Source: Curtobacterium sp. MCBD17_013
GTDB lineage: Bacteria; Actinomycetota; Actinomycetes; Actinomycetales; Microbacteriaceae
NCBI RefSeq assembly: GCF_003234565.1
Contig: NZ_QKTU01000003.1
Span: 1-64,000, forward strand
Direction of reading: 5' to 3'
DNA length: 64,000 bases
Shown in pieces: positions 50,538-59,777 of the stretch. Position 1 is the first letter of the stretch. Each line of letters opens with the position of its first letter. Below the pieces are notes generated by a model, which was given only the letters and a program-made list of their open reading frames with translations, was not told the DNA's origin and made no database searches. Both the position numbers and the translations under genes were made by a program.

Positions 50538-51614
50538 GTGAACCCGAGTGTCCCCGTCGCCCGACGCGCGCCCAGCCTGCGTGCGTCGCTCGGCGTCGGC
50601 GAGCGGATGTTCGCGACCCCCGCGGAGCGCCGGTTCGTCGGCCGGATCGACGACGGGCTCGAACTCGTCGAACAACAGCTCGACGAGGCCATGCGGTCGG
50701 CCGACACCCTCGCCGACACGACGAGCCGCTACCTGCTGTCGGCTGGCGGCAAGCGCATCCGCCCCACCCTGACCCTGCTCATCGCGCAGCTCGGCGAGGG
50801 CGTGACCGACGCCGTGGTCCGTGCCGCCGTGAGCGTCGAGATGACCCACCTCGCCTCGCTGTACCACGACGACGTCATGGACGAGGCGCCGGTCCGCCGG
50901 GGTGTGCCGAGCGCCCACGTGACCTACGGCAACAACGTCGCGATCCTGACGGGTGACCTGCTCTTCGCCCGCGCGAGCCTCATCACGGCCGAGCTCGGCG
51001 TCGAGGGCATCCGCATGCAGGCCGAGACCTTCGCCCGCCTGTGCCTCGGGCAGCTCCACGAGACGACCGGCCCCGGCCCGGACGACGACCCGGTCGCGCA
51101 CTACATCCAGGTGCTGAGCGACAAGACGGGGTCCCTCATCGCCACCGCTGCCCGCGCCGGGATCATGTTCTCCGGAGCCGACCGGACGTACCTGCCGGCC
51201 GTCGCGGAGTTCGGCGAGAAGGTCGGAGTCGCCTTCCAGCTCGTCGACGACGTCATCGACCTCGCCCCCGCCGGTGACCGCACGGGCAAGATCACGGGCA
51301 ACGACCTCCGCGCCGGTGTCGTCACGCTGCCGCTCCTGCACCTGCGGCGCGCCGCGGCGACGGACGCCGCGGCGGCGGACCTCGTCCGGCGCATCGAACG
51401 CGACGTCACCGGTGCCCCGGACGACGCGGTGACGAGCGCGCCGTACCTGTCGGCGGTCACGGACCTCCGCGAGCACGAGGCCACCGCGGCCACCCGCGCC
51501 GTCGCGCACCGCTGGGCGGACGAGGCCGTCGCGGCCATCGCACCGTTGCCGTCCGGGCCGGTCAAGCGCGCCCTCACCCGCTTCGCGGAGTCGGTCGTCG
51601 ACCGCACCCGCTGA
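50538..51614 (+). CDS. Polyprenyl diphosphate synthase for menaquinone side chain
   Basis: 358 residues from GTG 50538. First Asp-rich motif: LASLYHDDVMDEAPVRRG; second: FQLVDDVIDLAPAGDR; also GGKRIRPTL. Long-chain trans-prenyl synthase of the HepT/SdsA type. Position directly after menG suggests that it makes the menaquinone tail; chain length is not readable. GGAGCAGCAG lies before the start. Confidence 0.9.
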   Translation: MNPSVPVARRAPSLRASLGVGERMFATPAERRFVGRIDDGLELVEQQLDEAMRSADTLADTTSRYLLSAGGKRIRPTLTLLIAQLGEGVTDAVVRAAVSVEMTHLASLYHDDVMDEAPVRRGVPSAHVTYGNNVAILTGDLLFARASLITAELGVEGIRMQAETFARLCLGQLHETTGPGPDDDPVAHYIQVLSDKTGSLIATAARAGIMFSGADRTYLPAVAEFGEKVGVAFQLVDDVIDLAPAGDRTGKITGNDLRAGVVTLPLLHLRRAAATDAAAADLVRRIERDVTGAPDDAVTSAPYLSAVTDLREHEATAATRAVAHRWADEAVAAIAPLPSGPVKRALTRFAESVVDRTR

Positions 51615-51657
51615 CCCGCGACGCTCGTCGCACGCCGAACAAGAACTGGAGCACACG

Positions 51658-53028
51658 GTGACCACTCTCCGACTCGCGATCGTCGGTGCAGGCCCCGCCG
51701 GCATCTACGCCGCCGACATCCTCAAGCGCGAGGCACGCGGGTTCGACGTCTCGATCGACCTGTTCGAGCAGCTCCCCGCGCCGTACGGCCTCGTCCGGTA
51801 CGGCGTCGCACCGGACCATCCCCGGATCAAGGGCATCATCAACGCACTCCGCGACGTCCTCGACGGCGGTGCCGTCCGCGTGTTCGGCAACGTCCGGTTC
51901 GGCCAGGACATCACCCTCGACGACCTCAAGCGGCACTACAACGCGGTCGTGTTCTCCACCGGGGCGATCAAGGACGCCGACCTCGACGTGCCGGGCGTCG
52001 ACCTCGAGGGCTCGTTCGGCGCCGCGGACTTCGTGAGCTGGTTCGACGGCCACCCCGACGTCCCGCGCACCTGGCCGCTGGAGGCCGAGAGCGTCGCGGT
52101 CATCGGCAACGGCAACGTGGCGCTCGACGTCGCGCGGATCCTCGCCAAGCACGCGGACGACCTGCTCCCGACGGAGATCCCGGACAACGTGTACGAGGGC
52201 CTCAAGGCGTCGCCCGTCACCGACGTGCACGTCTTCGGGCGCCGCGGCCCCGCGCAGGTCAAGTTCACGCCGCTCGAGCTCCGCGAGCTCGGCGAGGTGC
52301 CGGACGTCGACATGGTCGTGTACGACGAGGACTTCGACTACGACGAGGCGTCCAAGGCCGCCGTGGCGACGAACAAGCAGGTCATGGTGATCGACCGCGT
52401 CCTGCAGCAGTGGCGCAAGCGCGAGCCCGGCACGGCGTCACGCCGGCTGCACCTGCACTTCCACGCGCGGCCGGTCGAGATCGTCGGTGCCGACGGCAAG
52501 GTGACCGCCTTGCGGTACGAGCGCACCCGGCCCGACGGTCAGGGCGGCGTCGAGGGCACCGGCGAGTTCCGCGAGGTCCCGGTGCAGGCCGTGTACCGCG
52601 CGGTGGGCTACTTCGGGTCGCCGGTGCCCGGTGTCCCGTTCGACGAGCGCCACGGCGTCATCCCGAACCACGAGGGTCAGGTGCTCGACGACGACAACCA
52701 GCAGATGCCGGGTGTCTACGCGACGGGGTGGATCAAGCGCGGACCGGTCGGACTGATCGGGCACACGAAGTCCGACGCGATGGAGACCGTCCAGCACCTC
52801 GTCACCGACCAGGCGAGCTGGTGGAGTCCGGAGGATCCGTCGGAGGAGGCCGTCCCGGCCCTGCTCCGCGAGCGCGGCGTCGAGTACACGGACCTCGACG
52901 GCTGGCACGCCCTCGACGCGCACGAGATCGCGCTCGGCGAACCGGCGGGGCGTGCGCGCGTCAAGGTGGTCCCGCGCGAGGACATGGTGGACGTCTCGCT
53001 CCGCCGGGGCGCCACACAGCGGGTCTGA
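51658..53028 (+). CDS. Ferredoxin--NADP reductase, FprA-like
   Basis: 456 residues, adrenodoxin-reductase type. FAD: LAIVGAGPAGIYAADIL at residues 5-21. NADPH: AVIGNGNVALDVARIL. PAPYGLVRYGVAPDHP, GRRGPAQVKFTPLELREL and the end GWIKRGPVGLIGHTKSDAMET match mycobacterial FprA. Moves electrons between NADPH and ferredoxin; partner ferredoxins are not in the window. Starts at GTG 51658 after GGAGCACACG. Confidence 0.94.
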   Translation: MTTLRLAIVGAGPAGIYAADILKREARGFDVSIDLFEQLPAPYGLVRYGVAPDHPRIKGIINALRDVLDGGAVRVFGNVRFGQDITLDDLKRHYNAVVFSTGAIKDADLDVPGVDLEGSFGAADFVSWFDGHPDVPRTWPLEAESVAVIGNGNVALDVARILAKHADDLLPTEIPDNVYEGLKASPVTDVHVFGRRGPAQVKFTPLELRELGEVPDVDMVVYDEDFDYDEASKAAVATNKQVMVIDRVLQQWRKREPGTASRRLHLHFHARPVEIVGADGKVTALRYERTRPDGQGGVEGTGEFREVPVQAVYRAVGYFGSPVPGVPFDERHGVIPNHEGQVLDDDNQQMPGVYATGWIKRGPVGLIGHTKSDAMETVQHLVTDQASWWSPEDPSEEAVPALLRERGVEYTDLDGWHALDAHEIALGEPAGRARVKVVPREDMVDVSLRRGATQRV

Positions 53029-53035
53029 CCGACCC

Positions 53036-54103
53036 GTGGCGCCGTCCGGCGGCCGCCTCGTGGGGGTCGACCTCGCGCGGGCACTCGCGCTCGCCGGCAT
53101 GGTCGTGGCGCACGTCGGCGCCGTGCCCCAGACCGTGGCGTGGTCGGATCCGTCCACCTGGTCCGCCGTCGTGAACGGGCGCTCCTCCGCACTCTTCGCG
53201 CTGCTCGCGGGAGTGTCGGTCGCGCTCGTCACGGGTCGGACTCGCCCGTTCGCTCCGACCGCGATGGCCGCCGCCCGGATCCGGCTGGTGGTCCGGGCGG
53301 TCCTCCTGGTCGCGCTCGGGGTGCTGCTCGTGGCACTCGGCACGTCCGTGGCCGTGATCCTGCCGACGTACGGGGCGCTGTTCCTGCTGGTCGTCCCGGT
53401 ACTGCGGTGTCCCCGGTCGGTCCTGCTGTCGTTCGCCGCGGGGGCGGTCGCGTTGTCGGTCCCGGTCGCGCTCGCGACCGCCGCGCTGTTCGCCCACGCG
53501 GACGCCGCGACGGCGCAGTTCGGCCGGACGTACCCGGTCCTCACCTTCCTCGAGTTCCTGCTCGTCGGACTCGCGGTGGGGCGGAGCGACCTCCCCGCTC
53601 GCCGGACGCAGGTGCTGCTCGTCGTCACGGGGACGGCGCTCGCCGTCGCCGCGTACACGGTCGGTGCGGTCGTCGCGCCGGTCGACCCCGCGGTGGCCGT
53701 CGTCACCGGGGTGCCATCGGCCGGCGGCGCGACGGGACCGTCAGCGGTCGTGCAGGAGTGGCTGTCGCCGCGGGCCCACTCGTCGTCGGTCGTCGACGTC
53801 CTCGGCTCGACCGGGGTGGCGGTCGCGGCCCTCGGCGCGTGTCTGCTCCTGACCGAACGCCGAGCCCGGCTGGCGCGGATCGTGTGGCCCGCGGTGGCGG
53901 TCGGCAGCATGCCGTTGTCCGTCTACGCGCTGCACATCGTCGCGATCGCCGTGCTCGCGCACACCCTCGGGCCGACCGAGGGTCCCGCCGTGGCGGCCTC
54001 GTTCCTGCTCGGCGCCGTGCTCGTCGCCGTGCTCTGGCGGCACCGGTTCCGGCGCGGTCCGCTCGAGATGCTCCTCGCCGCGGCTACTGCAGGGCCGCGG
54101 TGA
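53036..54103 (+). CDS. Heparan-alpha-glucosaminide N-acetyltransferase-like membrane protein (DUF1624)
   Basis: 355 residues from GTG 53036, with about ten helices. GGRLVGVDLARALALAGMVVAHVGA with the early His, then NGRSSALFALLAGVSVALVTGR is the DUF1624 start. MPLSVYALHIVAIAVLAH near the C-terminus has the second conserved His. It may acylate a cell-envelope glycan (inference from family). The 3' end overlaps cls by 20 bp, convergently. Confidence 0.8.
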   Translation: MAPSGGRLVGVDLARALALAGMVVAHVGAVPQTVAWSDPSTWSAVVNGRSSALFALLAGVSVALVTGRTRPFAPTAMAAARIRLVVRAVLLVALGVLLVALGTSVAVILPTYGALFLLVVPVLRCPRSVLLSFAAGAVALSVPVALATAALFAHADAATAQFGRTYPVLTFLEFLLVGLAVGRSDLPARRTQVLLVVTGTALAVAAYTVGAVVAPVDPAVAVVTGVPSAGGATGPSAVVQEWLSPRAHSSSVVDVLGSTGVAVAALGACLLLTERRARLARIVWPAVAVGSMPLSVYALHIVAIAVLAHTLGPTEGPAVAASFLLGAVLVAVLWRHRFRRGPLEMLLAAATAGPR

Positions 54104-55544
54104 GCCGCGCGACGTTGTCGAGCACCTGCGAACGGGTGGGCCGCTCGAGCCACTCGTCGAGCGTGATCTCGAACGCGTCACGGCGGTAGGCGTCCTGGAC
54201 CTCGCGGAGCGCGTCGACGAAGCGATGTCCTCGGACCATGACCGATATCTCGAGGTTGAGGCTGAACGACCGCATGTCCATGTTGCTCGATCCGATCACC
54301 GAGACGGCGTCGTCGATCGTGAAGTGCTTGGCGTGCAGGATCGTCGGCTTGTTGTACAGGTAGATCCGGACGCCGGCGCGCAGCAGCCCCTCGTAGTAGG
54401 AGCGCTGGGCGTGCCAGGTCAGGGCGTGGTCACCGATCTCGCCGACGAAGAGCTCGACCGCCACGCCGCGTTGCGCCGTCGTCGTGATCGCGTAGAGCAT
54501 CGACTCGTCCGGCACGAAGTACGGGCTCGTGATCACGACGCGCTCCTGCGCCGCGTAGAGCAGCGCGTTGAAGAGGCGGAGGTTGTTCTCGCCGTCGTAC
54601 CCGGGGCCCGAGGGGACCACCTGGCAGTCGAGGGCGTCCTGCCGGTCGGCGCGGTGGACCGGGTCGCTCTCGCGCACGAGGAGCTCGTCCGTCTCCGAGT
54701 ACCAGTCGGTCACGAACAGCGCGTTGATCCCCGCGACCACGGGACCCTCGAACCGGACCATGAGGTCCTTCCAATGCAGACCCCGTCGGCGGTTGATCCC
54801 CGTGTCGTAGCTCGAGTCGATGAGGTTCTGCGAGCCCGTGAACCCGAGCCCGCCGTCGACGACGAGGAGCTTGCGGTGGTTCCGGAGGTCCGGACGCTGG
54901 TACTTCCCGCGCAGGGGCTGCACGGGGAGCATGAGATGCCATTGCGCCCCGATCTCGTCGAGGCGCGCGAGCGTCGCCCGGTACCCCGGGTAGCCGCGGC
55001 TCGCGATGTGGTCGAGCAGGAACCGGACCGTCACACCGCGCTGCACCGCTCGCCCGAGGGCGTCGAAGAACGGGGAGGTCGTCTCGTCGAGCGTCGCGAT
55101 GTAGAACTCGACGTGCACGAAGCGCCGCGCGGTGTCGACCGCATGGGTCATCTCGGCGATCGACTCCTCGTAGTCCGGGTAGAGCTCCGCGGAGTTGCCG
55201 CCGACGAGCGGCATCGACCCGAGGTTGCGGTTCAGCTCACTGACGCCGTGCAGCCAGGACGGCCAGCTCGGTTCCCGCCGCACCCGGTCCATGCCCTCGG
55301 TCTGGTCGAGGATGTACTGGTTGATCTCGGCCTGCTTCTCGCGGCGTGCCTTCGGCAGCTTCGTCGAGCCGATGAGCAGGAAGACGATGAACCCGAGGTA
55401 CGGGATCAGGAAGATCGCGAGCAGCCACCCCGTCGCCGTCTGTGGTTTGCGGTTGATCGGCACGTAGATGATCGAGAACGCGCGGATCGCGAGATCGAGC
55501 AGGACGAGCAGGACGATGACGGCGACGTCGAGCCAGTGCTCCAC
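54084..55544 (-). CDS. cls: Cardiolipin synthase
   Basis: 486 residues. Two N-terminal helices (VIVLLVLLDLAIRAFSIIYVPI, WLLAIFLIPYLGFIVFLLIGS), then two PLD domains with HKD motifs: HRKLLVVDGGLGFTGSQN near residue 225 and HAKHFTIDDAVSVIGSSN near 405. Joins two phosphatidylglycerols (or PG and another head-group donor) to cardiolipin at the inner membrane. Confidence 0.95.
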   Translation of the reverse strand: MEHWLDVAVIVLLVLLDLAIRAFSIIYVPINRKPQTATGWLLAIFLIPYLGFIVFLLIGSTKLPKARREKQAEINQYILDQTEGMDRVRREPSWPSWLHGVSELNRNLGSMPLVGGNSAELYPDYEESIAEMTHAVDTARRFVHVEFYIATLDETTSPFFDALGRAVQRGVTVRFLLDHIASRGYPGYRATLARLDEIGAQWHLMLPVQPLRGKYQRPDLRNHRKLLVVDGGLGFTGSQNLIDSSYDTGINRRRGLHWKDLMVRFEGPVVAGINALFVTDWYSETDELLVRESDPVHRADRQDALDCQVVPSGPGYDGENNLRLFNALLYAAQERVVITSPYFVPDESMLYAITTTAQRGVAVELFVGEIGDHALTWHAQRSYYEGLLRAGVRIYLYNKPTILHAKHFTIDDAVSVIGSSNMDMRSFSLNLEISVMVRGHRFVDALREVQDAYRRDAFEITLDEWLERPTRSQVLDNVARLTAALQ

Positions 55545-55580
55545 AGCGGGCCTCCGGTCTCGGCGGTCGGGGGATGCCGG

Positions 55581-56069
55581 CTAGCGGAAGTTGACGAACT
55601 GGAGCGGCACGTCGAAGTCGGTCCCCCGCAGCAGGGCCATCGTGGCCTGGAGGTCGTCCCGGCTCTTCGAGGAGACCCGGATCTCGTCGCCCTGGATCTG
55701 GCTCTTGACGCTCTTCGGGGCCTCACCGCGGATGAGCGCGCCGACCTTCTTGGCGACGTCCTGCTCGATGCCGTTCTTGAGCGCGGCCTCGATGCGGAAC
55801 TCCTTGCCCGACGCGTACGGCTCGCCGGCGTCGAGGCTCTTCAGGCTGATGCCGCGCTTGATGAGCTTCGACTCGAAGACGTCGAGCACGGCCTTGGCGC
55901 GCTCCTCGGAGTTGGCCTTGATGAGGACGTCCTCGCCGCTCCACGCGATCGACGCGCCCACGCCCTTGAAGTCGTAGCGCTGCTCGATCTCCTTGGCGGC
56001 CTGGTTGAGGGCGTTCTCCGCCTCCATCTTGTCGACCTTGCTGACCACGTCGAAGGAGCTGTCTGCCAT
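55581..56069 (-). CDS. YajQ family cyclic di-GMP-binding protein
   Basis: 162 residues: MADSSFDVVSKVDKMEAENALNQAAKEIEQRYDFKGV followed by IRVSSKSRDDLQATMALLRGTDFDVPLQFVNFR are the complete YajQ pattern with two RRM-like folds. Orthologues bind nucleotides, and c-di-GMP in some species; a role in regulation here is by family only. Ends 36 bp after the cls start on the same strand. Confidence 0.94.
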   Translation of the reverse strand: MADSSFDVVSKVDKMEAENALNQAAKEIEQRYDFKGVGASIAWSGEDVLIKANSEERAKAVLDVFESKLIKRGISLKSLDAGEPYASGKEFRIEAALKNGIEQDVAKKVGALIRGEAPKSVKSQIQGDEIRVSSKSRDDLQATMALLRGTDFDVPLQFVNFR

Positions 56070-56193
56070 GCCCGACAGCCTAACGAATGCGGCACCACGC
56101 GGCGGGGCCCCGGATGGTCCCGAGCGGCACCGCCGACACGGTATGCTCGTACGGCGCCTCCGGTCGGTGATCAGACGGGTCGGGTGCGCACAT

Positions 56194-56275
56194 GGCGAGT
56201 TACCCAAGCGGCCAAAGGGATCTGACTGTAAATCAGCCGGCGTAGCCTTCGGGGGTTCGAATCCCTCACTCGCCA
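56194..56275 (+). tRNA. tRNA-Tyr (GTA)
   Basis: Acceptor GGCGAGT (56194-56200) pairs with ACTCGCC (56268-56274), discriminator A. Anticodon loop CTGACTGTAAATCAG with GTA. Long variable arm as in class II bacterial tRNA-Tyr, T-loop GGTTCGAATCC. CCA is not encoded (CCC follows). Confidence 0.95.
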
Positions 56276-56282
56276 CCCACGC

Positions 56283-56318
56283 GACGAGGGTCCGTCCGCA
56301 TCGGACGGACCCTTCGTC
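56283..56318 (+). terminator. Terminator after tRNA-Tyr
   Basis: GGGTCCGTCCG (56288-56298) and CGGACGGACCC (56302-56312) form a perfect 11-bp stem with a 3-nt loop, extended by GACGA/TCGTC around a one-base bulge. Confidence 0.85.
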
Positions 56319-56369
56319 GTCCCGACGGGTCCGTCCGTCCCGGGCCCCGTCCGTCCCGAGGAGGCCCCC

Positions 56370-57191
56370 GTGCCCGGAGCCAGCGCCACCGTCAGCGTCC
56401 CGGAACTCGCCGACATCGCCGAGTCGATCGGGCGCGACGCCGCAGCCCTCGCGCAGCGACGGCGGACCGAGGGGGTCGAGGTCACCGACCGCAAGTCGAG
56501 CCTCGTCGACGTCGTGACCGCGGCCGACCGTGAGGTCGAGGCGATGATCCGACGGCGGATCGCCGAGGTGCGACCGGACGACGGGTTCCTCGGCGAGGAG
56601 ACCGGCACGAGCGTGGGGTCGAGTGGGCTGACCTGGGTGGTCGATCCGATCGACGGAACCGTCAACTACCTGTACGGCAGCCCGTCGTACGGCGTCAGCA
56701 TCGCGGTGGTCGAGGGCGAGCCGCACCCCGCGCGGTGGTCGGCGCTCGCCGGGGTCGTCGTGGCGCCGGCCACGGGCGACGTCCACCGGGCCGAACGCGG
56801 TCGCGGAGCGTGGCTGAACGGGCGCCCGCTGCACGTCGGCGCACCGGCGTCGCTCGCCGAGTCCCTCGTCGCGACCGGGTTCGGGTACACCGCCGAGCGC
56901 CGCCGCGACCAGGTCCGCGTGCTCGCGGGACTCATCACCGAGGTCCGGGACATCCGACGTGGGGGAGCGGCGTCACTCGACCTCTGCGCGGTGGCCACGG
57001 GGACCGTCGACGCCTACTACGAGCGGGGGATCAACCCGTGGGACATGGCGGCGGGCGCCCTCGTCGCGGCGGAGGCCGGCGCGACCGTCGAGAGCTGGGA
57101 TTCGGGTGACGCCCGGGGGTACGTCGTCGCGGCGCCGGTGATCGCCGGCGCACTCGTGGAGCTCGTGCGGGGCCTCGAGGGCACGGACTGA
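56370..57191 (+). CDS. Inositol monophosphatase family protein
   Basis: 273 residues from GTG 56370. Metal motifs: GFLGEETGT, then WVVDPIDGTVNYLYGSPSYG, and near the end NPWDMAAGALVAAEAGATV. Removes phosphate from inositol-phosphate-like substrates, or histidinol phosphate in some relatives. Actinobacteria use it in inositol supply, but the substrate is not certain. Single gene behind the tRNA-Tyr terminator. Confidence 0.9.
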   Translation: MPGASATVSVPELADIAESIGRDAAALAQRRRTEGVEVTDRKSSLVDVVTAADREVEAMIRRRIAEVRPDDGFLGEETGTSVGSSGLTWVVDPIDGTVNYLYGSPSYGVSIAVVEGEPHPARWSALAGVVVAPATGDVHRAERGRGAWLNGRPLHVGAPASLAESLVATGFGYTAERRRDQVRVLAGLITEVRDIRRGGAASLDLCAVATGTVDAYYERGINPWDMAAGALVAAEAGATVESWDSGDARGYVVAAPVIAGALVELVRGLEGTD

Positions 57192-57338
57192 CGGCGCCAT
57201 CCGCCTCGGACTGGCCGTCCCCAGGTCGGGGGTGCGCGACTGGCAGGCGCACCGTGGACGCTGGTACCGTGCCAGTTCCGTCACTGCTCGCCCCGCGAGC
57301 GCGTTCCGCCCCGTCCTGAGGATCTCGTCCACGCCGCC

Positions 57339-58412
57339 ATGCCCTTCGACGCCAGTGCAACCGCCCCGTCCGTCACCGGTCCCGAAGCTCCGGTCGCACC
57401 GACCACCCGGCGTCAGCGCATCGACGCAGAACGCCGGGAGGCCCGGAGCGGTGGACGCAGGTCGGCTCGCGTCCGATCCGCGTCGCGTCCAGCGGCTTCC
57501 GCTCCGCACACGGAGGCCGCCGACGGTCCCGCGGTCACGCCGGTCCACCGGCCGCTCGTCGTCCCGCCCGTCCGCGGTGCGGGTGTCCCGCTCGCCGCGG
57601 CCACGTCGGCCCGTGTGCGGGGGAGCAGGACGGGCTCGGTCCCGGTCGTGGCGCAGCGTCGCGCGGCCGTGGCGGCTCCCCGGCGTGCCGGGCGGGGCCG
57701 CGGGGCCGGGGTCGCCACGGACGGCGCGCTGCGGCGCGCGGCCGAGCGGGTCACCGGTGCGGTGGCGCTGCTCTTCGTGGCAGGACTCGTCGTGTCGACC
57801 TCCCTGCCGGCGCAGGCGTCCTGGTCCCCGATGCCCCTCCCGGGACACGCGGCCGCCGGCACGACCGCGCAGTCCCTGACCGTCGGCGACGGCGCCTCGG
57901 ATGCCGAGACCGGTCGGGACGGCTACACGGTCTCCCAACCCGCGGCCGCGTCCGCGAACACGAGCGACACGTTCACGAACGACCCGAACGGGACCATCCA
58001 GTGGCCGTTCACGACCGGCGTGCCGATCACGAGCGGATTCGGCGCCCGCAACGTCGAGGGCTGCTCGTTCTGTTCCACGTTCCACGAGGGCGCGGACTTC
58101 GCGCCGGGCGCGGGCACGCCGATCCGGGTGATCGCCGCGGGCACCGTGACCAAGGTGCAGGCGGACGACGGCGGGTACGGCAACGACGTGTGGGTCGAGC
58201 ACGACGTCGACGGCAAGCGGTTCGTGACCGTCTACGGTCACATGGAGGACGACTCGTTCGAGGTGGTCGAGGGGCAGCACGTCGCGGTCGGGGACGAACT
58301 CGGCCTGGTCGGGAGCACGGGCAACTCCACCGGTCCGCACCTGCACCTCGAGGTCCACGTCGACGGCGTCGCGGTGGACCCGATCGCCTGGCTCCGGGCG
58401 AACGCGGACTGA
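57339..58412 (+). CDS. M23 family metallopeptidase
   Basis: 357 residues. After a basic, Arg/Pro-rich cytoplasmic N-terminus of about 130 residues comes one membrane helix (AVALLFVAGLVVSTSLPAQAS, about 143-163), then a linker and the LytM domain from residue 228: CSTFHEGADFAPGAGTPIRVIAAG, VYGHMEDDSF, GSTGNSTGPHLHLEVHVDG. The zinc ligands (H, D, H of HLHLE) are complete, so it is likely an active peptidoglycan endopeptidase outside the membrane. Confidence 0.92.
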   Translation: MPFDASATAPSVTGPEAPVAPTTRRQRIDAERREARSGGRRSARVRSASRPAASAPHTEAADGPAVTPVHRPLVVPPVRGAGVPLAAATSARVRGSRTGSVPVVAQRRAAVAAPRRAGRGRGAGVATDGALRRAAERVTGAVALLFVAGLVVSTSLPAQASWSPMPLPGHAAAGTTAQSLTVGDGASDAETGRDGYTVSQPAAASANTSDTFTNDPNGTIQWPFTTGVPITSGFGARNVEGCSFCSTFHEGADFAPGAGTPIRVIAAGTVTKVQADDGGYGNDVWVEHDVDGKRFVTVYGHMEDDSFEVVEGQHVAVGDELGLVGSTGNSTGPHLHLEVHVDGVAVDPIAWLRANAD

Positions 58413-58510
58413 CGCTCGGCACGCCCGGGGAGCGTGACCGGTGCACGCACGGCGCGCCGGCTCTGCTATCCTCGTACGGTGCCGCGCGCCGGGTTCCCGT
58501 CCGCGGCCAC

Positions 58511-58582
<72 letters not shown>

Positions 58583-58617
58583 CCGACCCGCAGCGCTCCC
58601 CGCGCCGCGGTGTCCGC

Positions 58618-58691
58618 GGCGGGGTAGCTCAGTTGGTTAGAGCACACGGCTCATAATCGTGGTGTCGCGGGTTCAAGTCCCGCCCTCGCTA
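58618..58691 (+). tRNA. tRNA-Met (CAT)
   Basis: Acceptor GGCGGGG (58618-58624) with CCTCGCT (58684-58690), including G:T pairs. Anticodon arm CACGG-CTCATAA-TCGTG gives CAT, T-arm GCGGG-TTCAAGT-CCCGC. It lacks the initiator C1:A72 and GGG:CCC features, so elongator Met is likely; tRNA-Ile2 (lysidine-modified CAT) is not fully excluded. CCA is not encoded. Confidence 0.85.
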
Positions 58692-58795
58692 CCGTTCTCC
58701 GGCTCGGTCGACGCCGCTGGCGTCGGTCCGGCCGGTCCTGGCCGCGGCCGCTCCGTCCCCCGCAGTCGCGGTGCGACCGACAGGCAGGATGGATC

Positions 58796-59737
58796 ATGGC
58801 CCTCATCCACGCGCGTTTCGACACGAGCGATCCGGACGAGGCCTTGGCGGCGCTCCGCACGGTCTACCCGACGGTGCGGGTGCAGGACGTGCCCGCCGGA
58901 GGTGGCTTCCGGTTCACCCAACACGTCGACGGAGACCAGGACGTCACCTTCGCCCGGATCCGCTTCGGATCGGTCATGGACCTCGCCAGCGACCTGACGG
59001 ACGGCTTCAGCATCGTCCACACGCTCGAGGGCCGCTACGACAACGTCGACACGGGACCCACCGCCGGCCCGTCCCTGTGGCACGGCGCCGTCCGCAGCCA
59101 CTCGGAGGACTCGCGGCTCCTCGTCGTGAACGTCACCACGGCCGCGGTCGAGCGGCTCGCCGCGGAGCACCTCGGCGCCGAGACGGCGGTCGTCCGGTTC
59201 CACGGCACGGCGCCCGTGTCGGCGGCGGCGGCGGCGCTCTGGTCCAGCGTGGTCGACTTCGCCGCGAGCGGAGTCATGGACGATGGCGAGGACGAGTTGT
59301 CGGGCGGCTTCGACCTGGTCCGGCAGCAGGCGTTCCGCGCGCTCATCGGTGCCGCGCTCCACGCGTTCCCGATCGAGGTCGTGGCGGGCACGGTCCGCGG
59401 GACGGGTTCGCTCCCGTCGTCCGTGCGGCGCGCCGTCCGGTTCATCGAGGACGACCCCGGCCGTCCGATGAGCGTGGCCGACATCGCCGCGGAGGCCCGG
59501 ATGTCGGTGCGCGGACTCCAGCTCGCGTTCCGCCGGCACCTCGACACGACGCCGCTCGACCATCTCCGGCGGGCTCGGCTCGCCGCCGCTCACGAGGAAC
59601 TGGAGGCAGCGGATCCGGGGACCGGCGCGACCGTCACCGAGATCGCGGGGCGCTGGGGGTTCGGCAACGCCGGCCGGTTCAGTCGTGCCTACCGCGAGGA
59701 GTACGGCCGGTCGCCGGGCGAGACCCTGCGGCACTGA
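58796..59737 (+). CDS. AraC family regulator (first of a convergent pair)
   Basis: 313 residues from ATG 58796. The N-terminal sensor domain (1-200) has an AraC-binding-like pattern. C-terminal double HTH: VRFIEDDPGRPMSVADIAAEARMSVRGLQLAFRRHLDTTPLDHLRRARLAAAHEEL and GATVTEIAGRWGFGNAGRFSRAYREEYGRSPGETL. It lies 104 bp after tRNA-Met. The convergent AraC gene 40 bp away shares the MSVRGLQxAFRR recognition helix, so they may be diverged paralogues with related targets. Confidence 0.88.
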   Translation: MALIHARFDTSDPDEALAALRTVYPTVRVQDVPAGGGFRFTQHVDGDQDVTFARIRFGSVMDLASDLTDGFSIVHTLEGRYDNVDTGPTAGPSLWHGAVRSHSEDSRLLVVNVTTAAVERLAAEHLGAETAVVRFHGTAPVSAAAAALWSSVVDFAASGVMDDGEDELSGGFDLVRQQAFRALIGAALHAFPIEVVAGTVRGTGSLPSSVRRAVRFIEDDPGRPMSVADIAAEARMSVRGLQLAFRRHLDTTPLDHLRRARLAAAHEELEAADPGTGATVTEIAGRWGFGNAGRFSRAYREEYGRSPGETLRH

Positions 59738-59777
59738 CGAGGCGTGGTGCGGGCACCGCGGTCGCGAACGTGCTGGT

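Noticed and set aside
58618-58691. Initiator tRNA-Met
   Set aside because: The acceptor starts G:T rather than the mismatched C1:A72 of bacterial initiators, and the anticodon stem lacks three consecutive G:C pairs.
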